NCBI RefSeq assembly: GCF_023093595.1
Contig: NZ_JALLIK010000100.1
Location: 1-64,000 of the forward strand
DNA: 64,000 bases
Direction of reading: 5' to 3'
From: Thauera aromatica_A
GTDB taxonomy: Bacteria > Pseudomonadota > Gammaproteobacteria > Burkholderiales > Rhodocyclaceae
Part shown: in pieces, positions 45,416-55,612 of the stretch
Layout: every line of letters begins with the position of its first letter
Position numbering within the stretch: the stretch's first letter is position 1
Position numbers and translations under genes: made by a program
The notes under the pieces: model-generated
Told to the model about the DNA's origin: nothing
The model's input: only the letters and a program-made list of their open reading frames with translations
The model's database searches: none

Positions 45416-46636
45416 TCAAGGATAGAGCAGGAAGGGGCGGCGCGTCTCGTCCCAGGCGGCTTCGTCGGCGCGGGCGGGCGCATCGAGATCGGCGGGGACG
45501 GCGGCGGTGTCGTCCACCCATTCGCGCAGCAGCGGGGAGCCGTTGATGAGGTCGATCGGGAGGCGGTCGAACTCGTACTCGTAGGCGAACTCGCGCCAGA
45601 GCGGGTAGCCGGGATGGACCGCGCGGATCGCCTTGAAGGCGAGTGCCTGCAGGCGCCAGGGGCGGAACGCGGCGTGGTCGTAGTGCGCCGGATCCTCGAC
45701 GTGGAGCTGCACCCCGCGGCACAGGCGCCCGGCGTGCTTGTGGAAGGTGGGCTCGAACCAGCACTCGCGCAGCACGCAGCCCTGCAGCCAGTGCGGCGCC
45801 AGGCGGCGCATTTCGGCGATCAGGGCGCGCGCGTCGAGATCGGGGGCGCCGAACAGCTCGAGCGGGCGGGTGGTGCCGCGGCCTTCGGACAGGGTCGTGC
45901 CTTCGAGCATCACGGTGCCGGCATAGCAGCGCGCCATCGACAGGTTCGGTGCGTTCGGGCTGGGGTTGATCCAGCTCCGTGCGCCCAGCGGCCAGCCGTA
46001 GCCGGGGGCGGCGGCGGGCTGCCAGCCGTCCATCGGGATCACCGCGCAATCGACGTCGAGTCGCAGCGTGGCGACGAACCAGCGCGCGAGTTCCCCCATC
46101 GTCAGGCCGTGGCGCATCGGCAGCGCCCCGGCGCCGACGAAGCTTTCCCAGCCGGCGCGCAGCAGCGTGCCTTCCACCGGCCGGCCGGCCGGGTTGGGGC
46201 GGTCGAGCACCCAGACCGTCTTGCCGTGTTTCGCCGCTTCTTCGAGGACGTAGCGCAGCGTGGTGATGAAGGTGTAGATGCGGCAGCCGAGGTCCTGCAG
46301 GTCGACCAGCAGCACGTCGAACGTGTCCATCATCGCCGCGCTCGGGCGGCGCACTTCGCCGTACAGGCTGAACACCGGGATGCCGTGCGCCGGGTCGACG
46401 AAGTCGGGCGACTCGACCATGTTGTCCTGCTTGTCGCCGCGCAGGCCGTGCTGCGGGCCGAAGGCGGCGGTGAGGTGCAGGCCGGGCAGGGCGGCGAGGG
46501 CGTCGACGGCGTGGGTGAGGTCGCGCGTCACCGACGCGGGGTGGGCGAGCAGGGCGATGCGGCGACCGGCGAGCGGGCGGCGCAGCGCCGGGTCTGCGAT
46601 CAGGCGCTCGAGGCCGAAGCGGATCGACGCGGGCAT
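45416..46636 (-). CDS. namZ: DUF1343 exo-beta-N-acetylmuramidase (NamZ-like)
   Basis: A 406-residue DUF1343 protein. RIALLAHPASVTRDLTHAVD, FGPQHGLRGDKQDNMVES and the PVFSLYGEVRRPS segment mark the N-terminal Rossmann-like domain; VLDRPNPAGRPVEG and EGRGTTRPLELFGAP follow. Family members remove N-acetylmuramic acid from the ends of peptidoglycan fragments during recycling. No signal peptide is seen. An ATG at 46651, overlapping the previous gene by 11 nt, is the alternative start. Confidence 0.85.
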   Translation of the reverse strand: MPASIRFGLERLIADPALRRPLAGRRIALLAHPASVTRDLTHAVDALAALPGLHLTAAFGPQHGLRGDKQDNMVESPDFVDPAHGIPVFSLYGEVRRPSAAMMDTFDVLLVDLQDLGCRIYTFITTLRYVLEEAAKHGKTVWVLDRPNPAGRPVEGTLLRAGWESFVGAGALPMRHGLTMGELARWFVATLRLDVDCAVIPMDGWQPAAAPGYGWPLGARSWINPSPNAPNLSMARCYAGTVMLEGTTLSEGRGTTRPLELFGAPDLDARALIAEMRRLAPHWLQGCVLRECWFEPTFHKHAGRLCRGVQLHVEDPAHYDHAAFRPWRLQALAFKAIRAVHPGYPLWREFAYEYEFDRLPIDLINGSPLLREWVDDTAAVPADLDAPARADEAAWDETRRPFLLYP

Positions 46637-46640
46637 CGGC

Positions 46641-47261
46641 TCAGCCCGCATCCCGGTGCGCCGTGGTCAGGCGCAGGGCGAAGGTTTCGCGGGCGTGGAA
46701 ATCGGGCTGGGCGGCGACGTGGCGCACCGCCCAGTATTCGTGCTGCCCGTCCGCACGCTCGATGACCGCGGCGAGGCCGACCGGCAGTTCGGTGCCGGCG
46801 GGCACCGCGGGCAGCAGCGCGGCGGGAACGTGCGCGGTCAGCGCGAGGCCGTCGCCGTGGCGCGCGCAGCGAAGCTGCGGTTCGGCGCCGGGGCGGAAAT
46901 CGGCGATGCGCTCGCGCCAGGCGCGGAAGGCGTAGGCCGCCCATTGTCCGGAGGGCGAGAAGTTGAACTCGCGGTAGCCGTCTTCGCCGGGGATGCCGAG
47001 GAAGGCCTCGAAGCAGGTGTGGCGCCACAGCCCGTCGGCGGGGCCGGGCGGCTGCGCGGCGGGGATCTTCAAGGCGTCGACGCGGCAGTCTTCGAGGCGG
47101 AACTCGAACACCGCGCCGCCTTCGGCCGGGGCATACATCGTCGCCAGCACGCGGCCGACCGGACCGCCGCCGGGTGCGGCCGCATCCGGGCTGAAAGGGT
47201 GGGGGCGCAGACCGACAGTGATGGTCGGAACGCGGGGAGGGGCGTGGTGGGGAAGGCTCAC
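46641..47261 (-). CDS. DOMON-like domain protein
   Basis: A 206-residue protein of unknown function with no signal peptide. TCFEAFLGIPGEDGYREFNF and SPSGQWAAYAFRAWRE match the DOMON-like (DUF/CBM9-related) family, a beta sandwich that may bind heme or sugar. It ends at 46641 immediately before namZ, so the two are probably coupled and may serve cell-wall sugar metabolism. Confidence 0.75.
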   Translation of the reverse strand: MSLPHHAPPRVPTITVGLRPHPFSPDAAAPGGGPVGRVLATMYAPAEGGAVFEFRLEDCRVDALKIPAAQPPGPADGLWRHTCFEAFLGIPGEDGYREFNFSPSGQWAAYAFRAWRERIADFRPGAEPQLRCARHGDGLALTAHVPAALLPAVPAGTELPVGLAAVIERADGQHEYWAVRHVAAQPDFHARETFALRLTTAHRDAG

Positions 47262-47409
47262 GGTGATCGGGATGGTAGCGGGGGCGGGAGGGGGCCGGCC
47301 GAAGGCCGTGCCAGGCGCAATGGTAGCCGGTTCGACGGTGCCGTGCGCACGTCGCGCCGGTCACGGCGGGCGTGGAGGGGCGCCGATCACGGCGCGGGGG
47401 GCGCGCCGG

Positions 47410-50400
47410 TCACGGCGCGGACAGGCCCAGCTCGCGCCGGCGCTCTTCCCATTGCGGCAGCCAGCCGGCCAGCGCCGTGAGCGGCATCGGGCGGGCGATG
47501 AAGTAGCCTTGCGCGGCATCGCAGCCGCTTTCGCGCAGGAAGTTCCAGTCGTCGCGGTCTTCGATGCCTTCGGCCACCGTGCGCATTCCCAGCCGCCGCG
47601 CCATGTCCAGGCTGGAGGCGAGGATCGCCGCCAGGTTGGGGTCGCGGCCGGCGCCGTGCACGAAGCCGCGGTCGAGCTTGAGCTCGTTGAACGGCAGGTC
47701 GCGCAGCTGGGCGAGCGAGGAGTGCCCGGTGCCGAAATCGTCGATCGACAGCTCGATGCGCTTGAGGCGCAGGCGGGCGAGGACGTCGAGTGCGGTGCGG
47801 GCGTCCTTCATCAGCCGGCTCTCGGTGACTTCGAGCACCAGACTGTCCGGGGGGACGCCGGCCTGCGCCAGCGCGTCGACGACGAAGTCGGCGAATTCCG
47901 GATAGCCGAGATTGTCCATCGACAGGTTGATCGCGACCGGGCAGTCGAGCCCGGCTTCGTGCCAGATGCGCGCCTGGCGCAGCGCGGCGAGGAGCACGGC
48001 GCGCGTCAGCGCGTCGATCAGGCCGTGCTCTTCGGCCACACCGATGAAGCGGTCGGGGAACACCAGCCCGTCTTCGGGGTGCTGCCAGCGCACCAGGATC
48101 TCCACTCCGGTGAGCGCGCCGGTGGCGAGGCTCACTTTGGGCTGGCAATGGCACAGCAACTCGCCGCCGGCGATCGCCCGCTGCAGTTCCTCCGGGGCGT
48201 AGATCTTGCGTTCGCTGCGCGGCTGCGGCGCCGACGCCTCGGTGTGCCGCGCCAGCAGCCTGCGCAGGCGCTCCGGGGCGACGGGCTTGCTCAGGCTGCC
48301 GAGGACGCGCAAACCGTGGGCCCGGGCGAGCTGGTTCGCGGTTTGCAGGATGCGCTCGTTCTCGCCGCTGACCAGCACCAACTCTCCGGTAAAGCCGGCC
48401 TGGGCCAGGGCGCGCACGAATTCGACGCCGTCCATGCCCGGCATCTGCAGGTCGCTGAAGACGATGTCGAAATGGACGCTGCGGTCGGCCAGTCGCGCCA
48501 GGGCCTGGGCTGCGCCCCCGGTGGCGGTGACCCGGTTGAAGCCGAGCGTGGCGAGCTGGCGGGTGAGCAGTTCCAGGGCGAACGCTTCGTCATCGACGAG
48601 GAGGATCTGCAGGGCGTGCTCCGGATCTTCGGCGGCGGGGGCGTCGGCCGCCCTCAGCATTGCGGCCAGTTCGGCGTCGACCCGCTCGAACAGGATCCTG
48701 AACTGCGCCAGGTGGCGTTCGACCGCCTGCGCGTCGGCGGCTTTGCCGGCGAGCTCCAGTTCGGCGCAGCGGTCGCCGAGCGCCAGCGCACCGACCGAGC
48801 GTGACGACGACTTGAGCCGGTGGGCAGTCGCGGCGAGGCGGGCGAAATCCCCCGCCCCGGCGGCCTCGTCCAGTTCGGCGGCGATCGCGCTGGCAGTGCC
48901 GGCGTATTTCGCGAGCAGGGCGCGCACGGCGCCCATGTCTTCGCCGACCAGGCGCTCGAGCACCGCGACGTCCAACACCGGCTGCGCTATTTCGGGCGCC
49001 GGCTGGGCCACGGGTAGCGCACCGCCTTGCCTGGGCGGCGCCACTTCGGGCCTGGTGCTCCCGCCGTCGCGCTGCGGGAGCCAGTGCTCGAGCGCCGCGC
49101 GCAGCTTGGCCAGCGCCACCGGCTTGGTCAGGTAGTCGTCCATGCCCGCGGCGCGGGCGCGGCTGGCTTCGTCGCGCAGGGCGTTGGCGGTGAGGGCGAT
49201 GATGGGCAGGTGCTGCCCGCTGTGCTCCTGGCGGCGGATCTCCTCGGTCAGCCGGTAGCCGTCCATGTTCGGCATGTGCAGATCGGTGAGCAACAGCGCG
49301 AACCCGCCCGAATGCCAGTGGGCCAGGGCCTCGGCGCCGTCGTTGGCGACTTCGGCGGCATAGCCGAGGAGGGCGAGCTGCTGCAGGATGACCATCTGGT
49401 TCACGCTGTCGTCCTCGGCGACGAGGATCAGGCGCCGGTCGGTGCGGGCCTGGGCGACGGTGGGTGGTGGCAGGGCCGTGGCGGGCCCCAGGTCGGTCGC
49501 GCGGGCGCCGGGGCGTTCCGGCGAAGCGCGTCCGGAGGCGACGGCGACGGCGTTGAGGAAGGCCTCCCGGCGCAGCGCGTCGCCGTCGATGACGACGCCG
49601 TCGGCGGTGTCCTGCCGCGCTTGGCGGCGGCGGCCGTGGCCGATCTGCACGCGGCGCAACCTGCCGGGTGCCGTCCCGTCGTGCAGGAGGCCGTGCTGCG
49701 CTTCGGTGTGAACGAGCACGATCGGCGCGGCGGCGGCGAAGGCGAAGCGCAGCACCTCGGTCGGATCGGCGGTGCGATGTACGGTGGCGCCGGCGTGCGC
49801 GAGGTAGCGGGCGAAGGCTTCGGCATCGAGCTCCGGGTGCTCGAGCAGGAAGCAGTTCAGTCCGGCCAGATCGGGTTGCGCCCGGGCCGGCTGTTCGGCG
49901 GCCGCTTCGAACGGGAGGCTTACGGTAAAGATACTGCCGAGGCCGGGGCGGCTTTCCACGGTGATGCCGCCGCCCATCAGGCCCACCAGCCGCTTGCAGA
50001 TCACCAGGCCGAGGCCGGTGCCGCCGAAACGGCGGGTGGTGGTGGTGTCGGCCTGGGTGAAGGGGGTAAACAGGCGGGCCTGCGTCGCCTCGCCCATCCC
50101 GATGCCGTTGTCTTCGACCCGGAAGGCGAGGCGCAGCGGCTGCGACTCCTCGATGGTGACCCGCAGCGATACCCGTCCCGGCTGGTCGGGGTTGCCGGAA
50201 GAAAACTTGATCGCGTTGCCGAGCAGGTTGTAGAGCACCTGGCGCAGGCGGGTGTCGTCGGCGAGCACGCGCTCGGGGACCTCGGGGGCGACGAACACCC
50301 GCAGCGCGCAGCCGCGCCGCCGGGCCACCGGCAGCAGCGAGCCGCACAGGCCTTCGGCCAGTTCGGCGATGCAGACGGAGGCGTGCTCGAGTTCGACCCG

Positions 50401-53139
50401 GCCGGCCTCGATCTTGGAAAAGTCGAGAATGTCGTCGATCAGGGCGAGCAGGGTGGTGCCGGAGTCGCGCATGATCTGCACCTGCTCGCGCTGGTGCTCG
50501 TTCAGCTCGCTGTGTTCGAGGATTTCCAGCATCCCGAGCACGCCGTTCATCGGCGTGCGGATCTCGTGGCTCATGGTGGCGAGGAAGGCCGACTTGGCCT
50601 GGTTCGCCTGTTCGGCTTCGCGGCGTGCCTGGACCGCTTCCGCGGTGCCGGCAGCGACGCGCCGCTCGAGGTCCCGGTTGGTTTCCTCCAGCGCCTGCTC
50701 GGCGGCCTTGCGCGCGCTGATGTCGGTGATGAACCCGTCCAGGTACTGCAGCCGGCCGTGCTCGTCCCATGAGCCATGGCCTTTTTCCATCACCCAGCGC
50801 CAGCCGCCGTCGGCATGGCGCAGGCGGTATTCGAGCTGGTACGGGGTGCGCGCCTCGACCCCCTGCTGCGTTTCCCGCCAGACTCGCCCGGCATCCTCGG
50901 GGTGGATCAGGGTGGCGATGGAGGGGTGCCCGGCGAGCAGTTCCGCCGGATCCCGGCCGAGCAGCTCGCGGGCGCCGTTGCTGATGAACTCCATCGGCCA
51001 GTCGGGGGTGTTGCGGCAGCGGTAGACCATGCCGTTGAGGTTCTGCAGGACCGTGCGCAGGTGCCCTTCGCTGGCGGCGAGGGCGGCGCTGCGTGCCTGC
51101 ACCTGGGCTTCGAGGTTCTGGTTCAGTGACTGCAGCGCCTTCTCCGCCGCCTTGCGTTCGCGGATGTCGACGCCGGACGGAATGAGCTTGGCGACCCGCC
51201 CGTCGGCATCGAGCACCGGCGTCAGCATGAAGTCGATCGGAATGATCGTGCCGTCGGCGGCACACAGGTCGGCGTCGTGGTGGACGGCCTCGCCGCGCGC
51301 CGCGCGCTCGATGTCGGCGCGGATCCGGGCCTGGGCTTCGGGGGAGTGAGCGAAGCAAAAGAGGGTGTCGAGGCGCTGGCCGATCACGGCCTCACGCTGC
51401 AATCCGCCGGCGGCGAGGACGGCGCGGTTGACTTCGGTGATGGTGCCGTCCGGCGTCGTTTCCCCGACGAAGGCGGCCATGTTGTCCACCAGGCTGCGCA
51501 GGCGCGATTCGCTGTCGCCGAGCGCCCGGGTGCGTGCCGCGACCTCGACTTCGGTGAGCGCCTGGCGTCCGGCGGTGATCAGGCTGAAGGCGACGACGTA
51601 CAGCCCGAGGAGCAGGGCGGCGACGGGAAGGAGTGGATAAGGGATGCCCTGGGCATGGAGTGCGGCAAGCTCGATGCGCAGCGTGAATTGCGCGCTGTCG
51701 ATGTCCGTGCTCCACTCCGGGGCATGGCCGGGGGGAAAGCTGTCGACCAGCCGCAGCGCTTTTTCTCCCGCCGTGCGCACCAGCGCGGCGCGCAGCGCCA
51801 GGCCGCTCTTGCGCACGGCGTCGAGCTGGGTGGTGAACAGGGCGCCGGTGTCGACGATGCCGACGACGTAGCCGGTGAGGGCGGCGCGGCGCGCTTCGGG
51901 GGTGGCGTTGCGCGGATCGAAGCCGGCGGCGAAGTGGGGCACGTCGATCAGCAGTTCGACATCCCCGGTGAGGCAGGTCATCGCCACCGCGACGCCGAAG
52001 CCGCGCTCGCTGTCGAGTGCTTCGGCCATCGCCCCGCGCCGTGCCGGCTCGAAACCGTGGTCGAGTCCGGCGAACTTGCGGAAGCGGATATCGGGCTGGA
52101 TATAGATCAGGGGGAAGTGCTCGGCGCGGGGGGCGACCGGCGCCGGGCGGCATTCGTAGTCGGGCTCGAACACCCGGTAGCCGGGCAGGCCCAGCTGCTG
52201 GCGGGCTGCGGCCTCGAAGGCGGCGAGCTGCTGCGGGGCCACGCGCGGCGCCCAGGCGATGCCCTTGAGGTCGATGGCGTTGCCGCGCGGGGCGGTGAAT
52301 GCGGCGAAATCGGCCGCGTCCACGTCCGGGCTGGCGGCGAGGAAGCGTTCCACCCCGCGCACCCGCTCGTGGGCGGCGTTGAGGGCGTACTGGGCGTCGC
52401 GGGAAACGTACTCGGCAACGTCGGCGAGGTAGGCCTGGCGCTGGGCGTCGGCCATCTGCTGAACGACGGCGGCGGCGGTGGCCAGGACCGCGGCGGTGGC
52501 CAGCAGCGGCAACGCGACGTGGGCGCGCACGCCGTGCCAGACCGCGCTCATGCGGGGCCAGGCGAGCAGCAGCAAGGGGGTAAACAGCATGACGCCCAGG
52601 GCCTCGCCGGACCACAGCAGCAGCCACAGGTCGAACGCGGGCAGCGGGCCGGGCGAGACCCCGAATCCGGCCCTGGCGAGGGTGAGCAGGCCGGCCGAGA
52701 ACAGGCAGCTCAGCGGTCCGGCCAGCAGCAGGAAGCGCAGCGCCGCGGAGGGCCGGGCCAACGGCAGGCCGGGGAGGAAGAGCGTTCGCGTCAGCGTGGC
52801 GCCGAGCACGGCCTGCAGCGTGGCCGCGGTGGCGGTGAGCGCGGCGGCGGATGTCTGTTCGACCGGCCCCGCACCGAACCCCGCGGCCGCCGCCATCGCC
52901 CCCAGCCACACGCCCGGCCAGCAGCGCAGACCGAAGACGAGCAGGCCCGCCAGCGCCACCCCGGCGGCCGGCGCCAGCGGTGGTGGAAAGGCGGACGACG
53001 TTGCGATCAGCCGCCCGCCATGGGCGGCGAGCGCGTAGGCGACGGACAGGGCCAGGATGAGGAGGACGGTGCGTCCATGGCCGGAGCCGCCGGGCGCGGC
53101 GTCGATGTGTCCGGCGCGCTCACCGGGGTGCTGGTTCAT
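47410..53139 (-). CDS. Giant hybrid sensor kinase with C-terminal EAL domain (1909 aa)
   Basis: Order of domains: N-terminal MASE1-type membrane sensor (about 20-245), extracytoplasmic CHASE-like region (about 245-480), two PAS domains (about 540-680 and 690-820), HisKA with H858 in MSHEIRTPMNG, HATPase (NLLGNAIKFSS and GTGLGLVICKRL), a receiver with D1286 (LLTDLHMPNMDGY), an HPt domain with H1440 (AHRLKSSSRS), a second receiver with D1563, and an EAL domain starting at E1680 (VEILVRWQHP). In the EAL part NLSMDN, LEVTESRLM, DDFGTGHSS and KLDRGFV are intact, so c-di-GMP hydrolysis is likely. The second receiver followed by EAL looks like a fused response regulator. The start at 53139 has AGGGAAG upstream. 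It is divergent from a GGDEF-EAL gene. Confidence 0.92.
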   Translation of the reverse strand: MNQHPGERAGHIDAAPGGSGHGRTVLLILALSVAYALAAHGGRLIATSSAFPPPLAPAAGVALAGLLVFGLRCWPGVWLGAMAAAAGFGAGPVEQTSAAALTATAATLQAVLGATLTRTLFLPGLPLARPSAALRFLLLAGPLSCLFSAGLLTLARAGFGVSPGPLPAFDLWLLLWSGEALGVMLFTPLLLLAWPRMSAVWHGVRAHVALPLLATAAVLATAAAVVQQMADAQRQAYLADVAEYVSRDAQYALNAAHERVRGVERFLAASPDVDAADFAAFTAPRGNAIDLKGIAWAPRVAPQQLAAFEAAARQQLGLPGYRVFEPDYECRPAPVAPRAEHFPLIYIQPDIRFRKFAGLDHGFEPARRGAMAEALDSERGFGVAVAMTCLTGDVELLIDVPHFAAGFDPRNATPEARRAALTGYVVGIVDTGALFTTQLDAVRKSGLALRAALVRTAGEKALRLVDSFPPGHAPEWSTDIDSAQFTLRIELAALHAQGIPYPLLPVAALLLGLYVVAFSLITAGRQALTEVEVAARTRALGDSESRLRSLVDNMAAFVGETTPDGTITEVNRAVLAAGGLQREAVIGQRLDTLFCFAHSPEAQARIRADIERAARGEAVHHDADLCAADGTIIPIDFMLTPVLDADGRVAKLIPSGVDIRERKAAEKALQSLNQNLEAQVQARSAALAASEGHLRTVLQNLNGMVYRCRNTPDWPMEFISNGARELLGRDPAELLAGHPSIATLIHPEDAGRVWRETQQGVEARTPYQLEYRLRHADGGWRWVMEKGHGSWDEHGRLQYLDGFITDISARKAAEQALEETNRDLERRVAAGTAEAVQARREAEQANQAKSAFLATMSHEIRTPMNGVLGMLEILEHSELNEHQREQVQIMRDSGTTLLALIDDILDFSKIEAGRVELEHASVCIAELAEGLCGSLLPVARRRGCALRVFVAPEVPERVLADDTRLRQVLYNLLGNAIKFSSGNPDQPGRVSLRVTIEESQPLRLAFRVEDNGIGMGEATQARLFTPFTQADTTTTRRFGGTGLGLVICKRLVGLMGGGITVESRPGLGSIFTVSLPFEAAAEQPARAQPDLAGLNCFLLEHPELDAEAFARYLAHAGATVHRTADPTEVLRFAFAAAAPIVLVHTEAQHGLLHDGTAPGRLRRVQIGHGRRRQARQDTADGVVIDGDALRREAFLNAVAVASGRASPERPGARATDLGPATALPPPTVAQARTDRRLILVAEDDSVNQMVILQQLALLGYAAEVANDGAEALAHWHSGGFALLLTDLHMPNMDGYRLTEEIRRQEHSGQHLPIIALTANALRDEASRARAAGMDDYLTKPVALAKLRAALEHWLPQRDGGSTRPEVAPPRQGGALPVAQPAPEIAQPVLDVAVLERLVGEDMGAVRALLAKYAGTASAIAAELDEAAGAGDFARLAATAHRLKSSSRSVGALALGDRCAELELAGKAADAQAVERHLAQFRILFERVDAELAAMLRAADAPAAEDPEHALQILLVDDEAFALELLTRQLATLGFNRVTATGGAAQALARLADRSVHFDIVFSDLQMPGMDGVEFVRALAQAGFTGELVLVSGENERILQTANQLARAHGLRVLGSLSKPVAPERLRRLLARHTEASAPQPRSERKIYAPEELQRAIAGGELLCHCQPKVSLATGALTGVEILVRWQHPEDGLVFPDRFIGVAEEHGLIDALTRAVLLAALRQARIWHEAGLDCPVAINLSMDNLGYPEFADFVVDALAQAGVPPDSLVLEVTESRLMKDARTALDVLARLRLKRIELSIDDFGTGHSSLAQLRDLPFNELKLDRGFVHGAGRDPNLAAILASSLDMARRLGMRTVAEGIEDRDDWNFLRESGCDAAQGYFIARPMPLTALAGWLPQWEERRRELGLSAP

Positions 53140-53386
53140 GGGTTCTTCCCTGTTCGTTTCCCTGGGCCGTGCCGGTATCGTTGCTGTCGCCGGATGGATG
53201 CACAAAGTTGTAACAACAGGACGCGATGATAGAGAGTTCGGCGGGGCGGCGCACGCATTGCGCGTATTCCGGTCGGCGGCGGCCATGTCACTGTGGACTG
53301 GCCGCAACGGCTCCGCCGCTGCGCGATCATCAAAAGGTGACATACAATCGGCAACCGCCCTCCTCGAAACCGGATTGCCGTTCTCC
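53140..53386. other. 247-bp divergent control region between two c-di-GMP genes
   Basis: This gap serves both the giant kinase (minus) and the GGDEF-EAL gene (plus). It contains the AT-richer TTGTAACAACA (around 53207) but no certain promoter pair. The plus-strand frame is open across it, with an alternative ATG at 53285, so the GGDEF-EAL protein could be longer at its N-terminus. Confidence 0.4.
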
Positions 53387-55591
53387 ATGGTCGATGAACC
53401 GTATGAATCGGACGGCGCGCGTCTGCGGCGCCTGCTGAGCGCAAGTCCGACGATCCTGTACAGCCTTCGCGAACGCGACGGGCGCCTGTCCGCTACCTGG
53501 GTCAGCGACAACGTCGCCCGTCTCACCGGCTACAGCAGTGCTCAGGCGCTGGCGCCAGGGTGGTGGTGGGACAACGTCGATCCGGACATGAAGGACGAGA
53601 TCGGGGCGCGCCAGGCCGAGCTGTTCGCGGCCGGACGGCTGGTCCACGAGTACCGCTTCCGCTGCCGCGACGGGCGCATGATCTGGATTCACGACGAACT
53701 CAACCTGGTGCGCGACGAGCGCACCGGGGCGCTCGAGGCGCTCGGCTCGTGGACCGACGTCACCGTCCGCAGGCAGGCGGAAATGCTGCAGCGCGCCCGC
53801 ACCGACGTCCTCAACTGCGTGCTTGCCGGAAATGCGCTGGGCGACGTCCTCGGGCTGGCGGCGCGGCATGTCGAAGCGCTGCTGCCGGAGGTCAGGGTGG
53901 CGGTGCTGCTGGTCGATCCCGCGTCGCGGCGTTTTTCGGTGGCGGCGGCGCCGAGCCTGCCCGGCGAGTATCGTGCGCTTATCGAGAGCGTCGAGGTCGG
54001 CGAAGGCGGCGGGTGCTCGGGGGCGGCGGCCGCGCGGGGCGAGATGGTGATCGCCGAGGATGCGCTGGCGCAGCCCGAATGGAGCGCAGCGCTGCGCGAA
54101 TATGCCGGCCGGGCCGGCATCCGCAGCTGCTGCTCGATTCCGTTCGCCGATGCCGGCGGGCAGGTCCTCGGCACCTTCACGCTGTACTACGGCGTGCAGC
54201 GCGCGCTGGGGCGCAGCGAGTTCGAGTTCATGGAGGTGTTCACCCGCCTGTCGGCGCTGGCGGTGCAGAAGCTGCGTGCGGAAAGGCAGCTCGAGCGCCT
54301 TGCCCACTACGATCCGCTGACCGCCCTGCCCAATCGCCTGCTCGCCCATGCCCGCCTGAGCCACGTCCTGGAGCGGGCAGGGGGCGGCCATTCCGGGATG
54401 GTCGCGGTGCTGCTGCTCGATCTCGACCGCTTCAAGAACGTCAATGAATCCCTCGGTCATCCGGCCGGCGACGAACTGCTGTGCGCGATCGCCCGTCGTT
54501 TCGAGCAGGGGCTGGGAGGCAGCGACCGCGTCGCACGCCTCGGCGGCGACGAGTTCCTGGTGCTGGCCGAGAACCTCCAGACCCCCGATGATGCCGTCGG
54601 CGTGGCGCAGAAGATCCGTGCCCTGGTCCAGCAGCCGTTCGCTCTGCCTGGCGGGCAGGAGCTGATGGTGAGCGCGAGCATCGGCATCAGCCTGTTTCCC
54701 CGCGACGGGGACAACGGCACGCTGCTCATCCAGCGTGCCGATGCCGCGCTCAACCAGGCCAAGAAGCAGGGGCGGAACGCGTATTGCTTCTATGCCGCCG
54801 AGTGGGGGGCTTCCGCCAGCGCGCGCCTGCAGCTCGAAATGCGTCTGCGCCGCGCCCTCGAGCGCGCCGAGCTGCGCCTGTTCTACCAGCCGCAGATGAT
54901 CCTGGGCGACGGCGGTTTCGTCGGCGCCGAGGCCTTGTTGCGCTGGCAGCCTGAAGGCCAGGCGATGATCCCGCCGGCCGATTTCATCCCGTTGGCGGAG
55001 GAGACCGGCCTGATCGTGCCGATCGGGGCCTGGGTGCTGCGCGAAGCCTGCCGCCAGACCCGCGCCTGGCTCGATGCCGGCCTGCCCTTCGGGCGGATCG
55101 CGGTGAATCTGTCGGTGCGCCAGTTCCAGCACCAGGACCTCGTCGCCCTGGTGGAAACGGTGCTATGCGAAACCGGCCTGCCCGCCGCTTGCCTGGAACT
55201 GGAAATCACCGAATCGGCGCTGATCGGCGAAGTCGAACTGGCGGTGGCCAAGCTGGCGGCGCTGCGTGCGCTCGGCGTCAGCCTCGCGCTCGACGATTTC
55301 GGTACCGGCTATTCCTCGCTCGCCTACCTGAAGCGCCTGCCGCTGGACAAGCTGAAGGTGGACCAGAGCTTCGTGCGCGGGCTCGGTGCCCGCGACGATG
55401 ACCGGGCGATCGTGTCCGCCACCATCGCCATGGCGCGCAGCCTGGGTTTCACCACCCTGGCCGAGGGGGTGGAAACCGAAGAACAGCTGGCGATCCTGCG
55501 CGCGCTCGGCTGCCATGCCGGCCAGGGTTACCTGTTCAGCCGGCCGCTGCCGGCCGAGGCCTTCGCGCGCCTGCCCTGGTTCACGGCATAG
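53387..55591 (+). CDS. PAS-GAF-GGDEF-EAL c-di-GMP protein
   Basis: A 734-residue cytoplasmic protein. PAS (about 12-130), GAF (about 140-300), GGDEF with the intact motif GGDEF at about 386-390 (RLGGDEFLVLAE), then EAL from E515 (GAEALLRWQP) with NLSVRQF, LEITESALI, DDFGTGYSS and KVDQSFV all present. Both synthesis and breakdown of c-di-GMP are possible. It is divergent from the giant hybrid kinase, suggesting a shared second-messenger response. The start is uncertain: no clear ribosome binding site precedes 53387, and 53285 is in frame. Confidence 0.92.
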   Translation: MVDEPYESDGARLRRLLSASPTILYSLRERDGRLSATWVSDNVARLTGYSSAQALAPGWWWDNVDPDMKDEIGARQAELFAAGRLVHEYRFRCRDGRMIWIHDELNLVRDERTGALEALGSWTDVTVRRQAEMLQRARTDVLNCVLAGNALGDVLGLAARHVEALLPEVRVAVLLVDPASRRFSVAAAPSLPGEYRALIESVEVGEGGGCSGAAAARGEMVIAEDALAQPEWSAALREYAGRAGIRSCCSIPFADAGGQVLGTFTLYYGVQRALGRSEFEFMEVFTRLSALAVQKLRAERQLERLAHYDPLTALPNRLLAHARLSHVLERAGGGHSGMVAVLLLDLDRFKNVNESLGHPAGDELLCAIARRFEQGLGGSDRVARLGGDEFLVLAENLQTPDDAVGVAQKIRALVQQPFALPGGQELMVSASIGISLFPRDGDNGTLLIQRADAALNQAKKQGRNAYCFYAAEWGASASARLQLEMRLRRALERAELRLFYQPQMILGDGGFVGAEALLRWQPEGQAMIPPADFIPLAEETGLIVPIGAWVLREACRQTRAWLDAGLPFGRIAVNLSVRQFQHQDLVALVETVLCETGLPAACLELEITESALIGEVELAVAKLAALRALGVSLALDDFGTGYSSLAYLKRLPLDKLKVDQSFVRGLGARDDDRAIVSATIAMARSLGFTTLAEGVETEEQLAILRALGCHAGQGYLFSRPLPAEAFARLPWFTA

Positions 55592-55612
55592 GCTTGGCGC
55601 TGCCGCCCGCGT

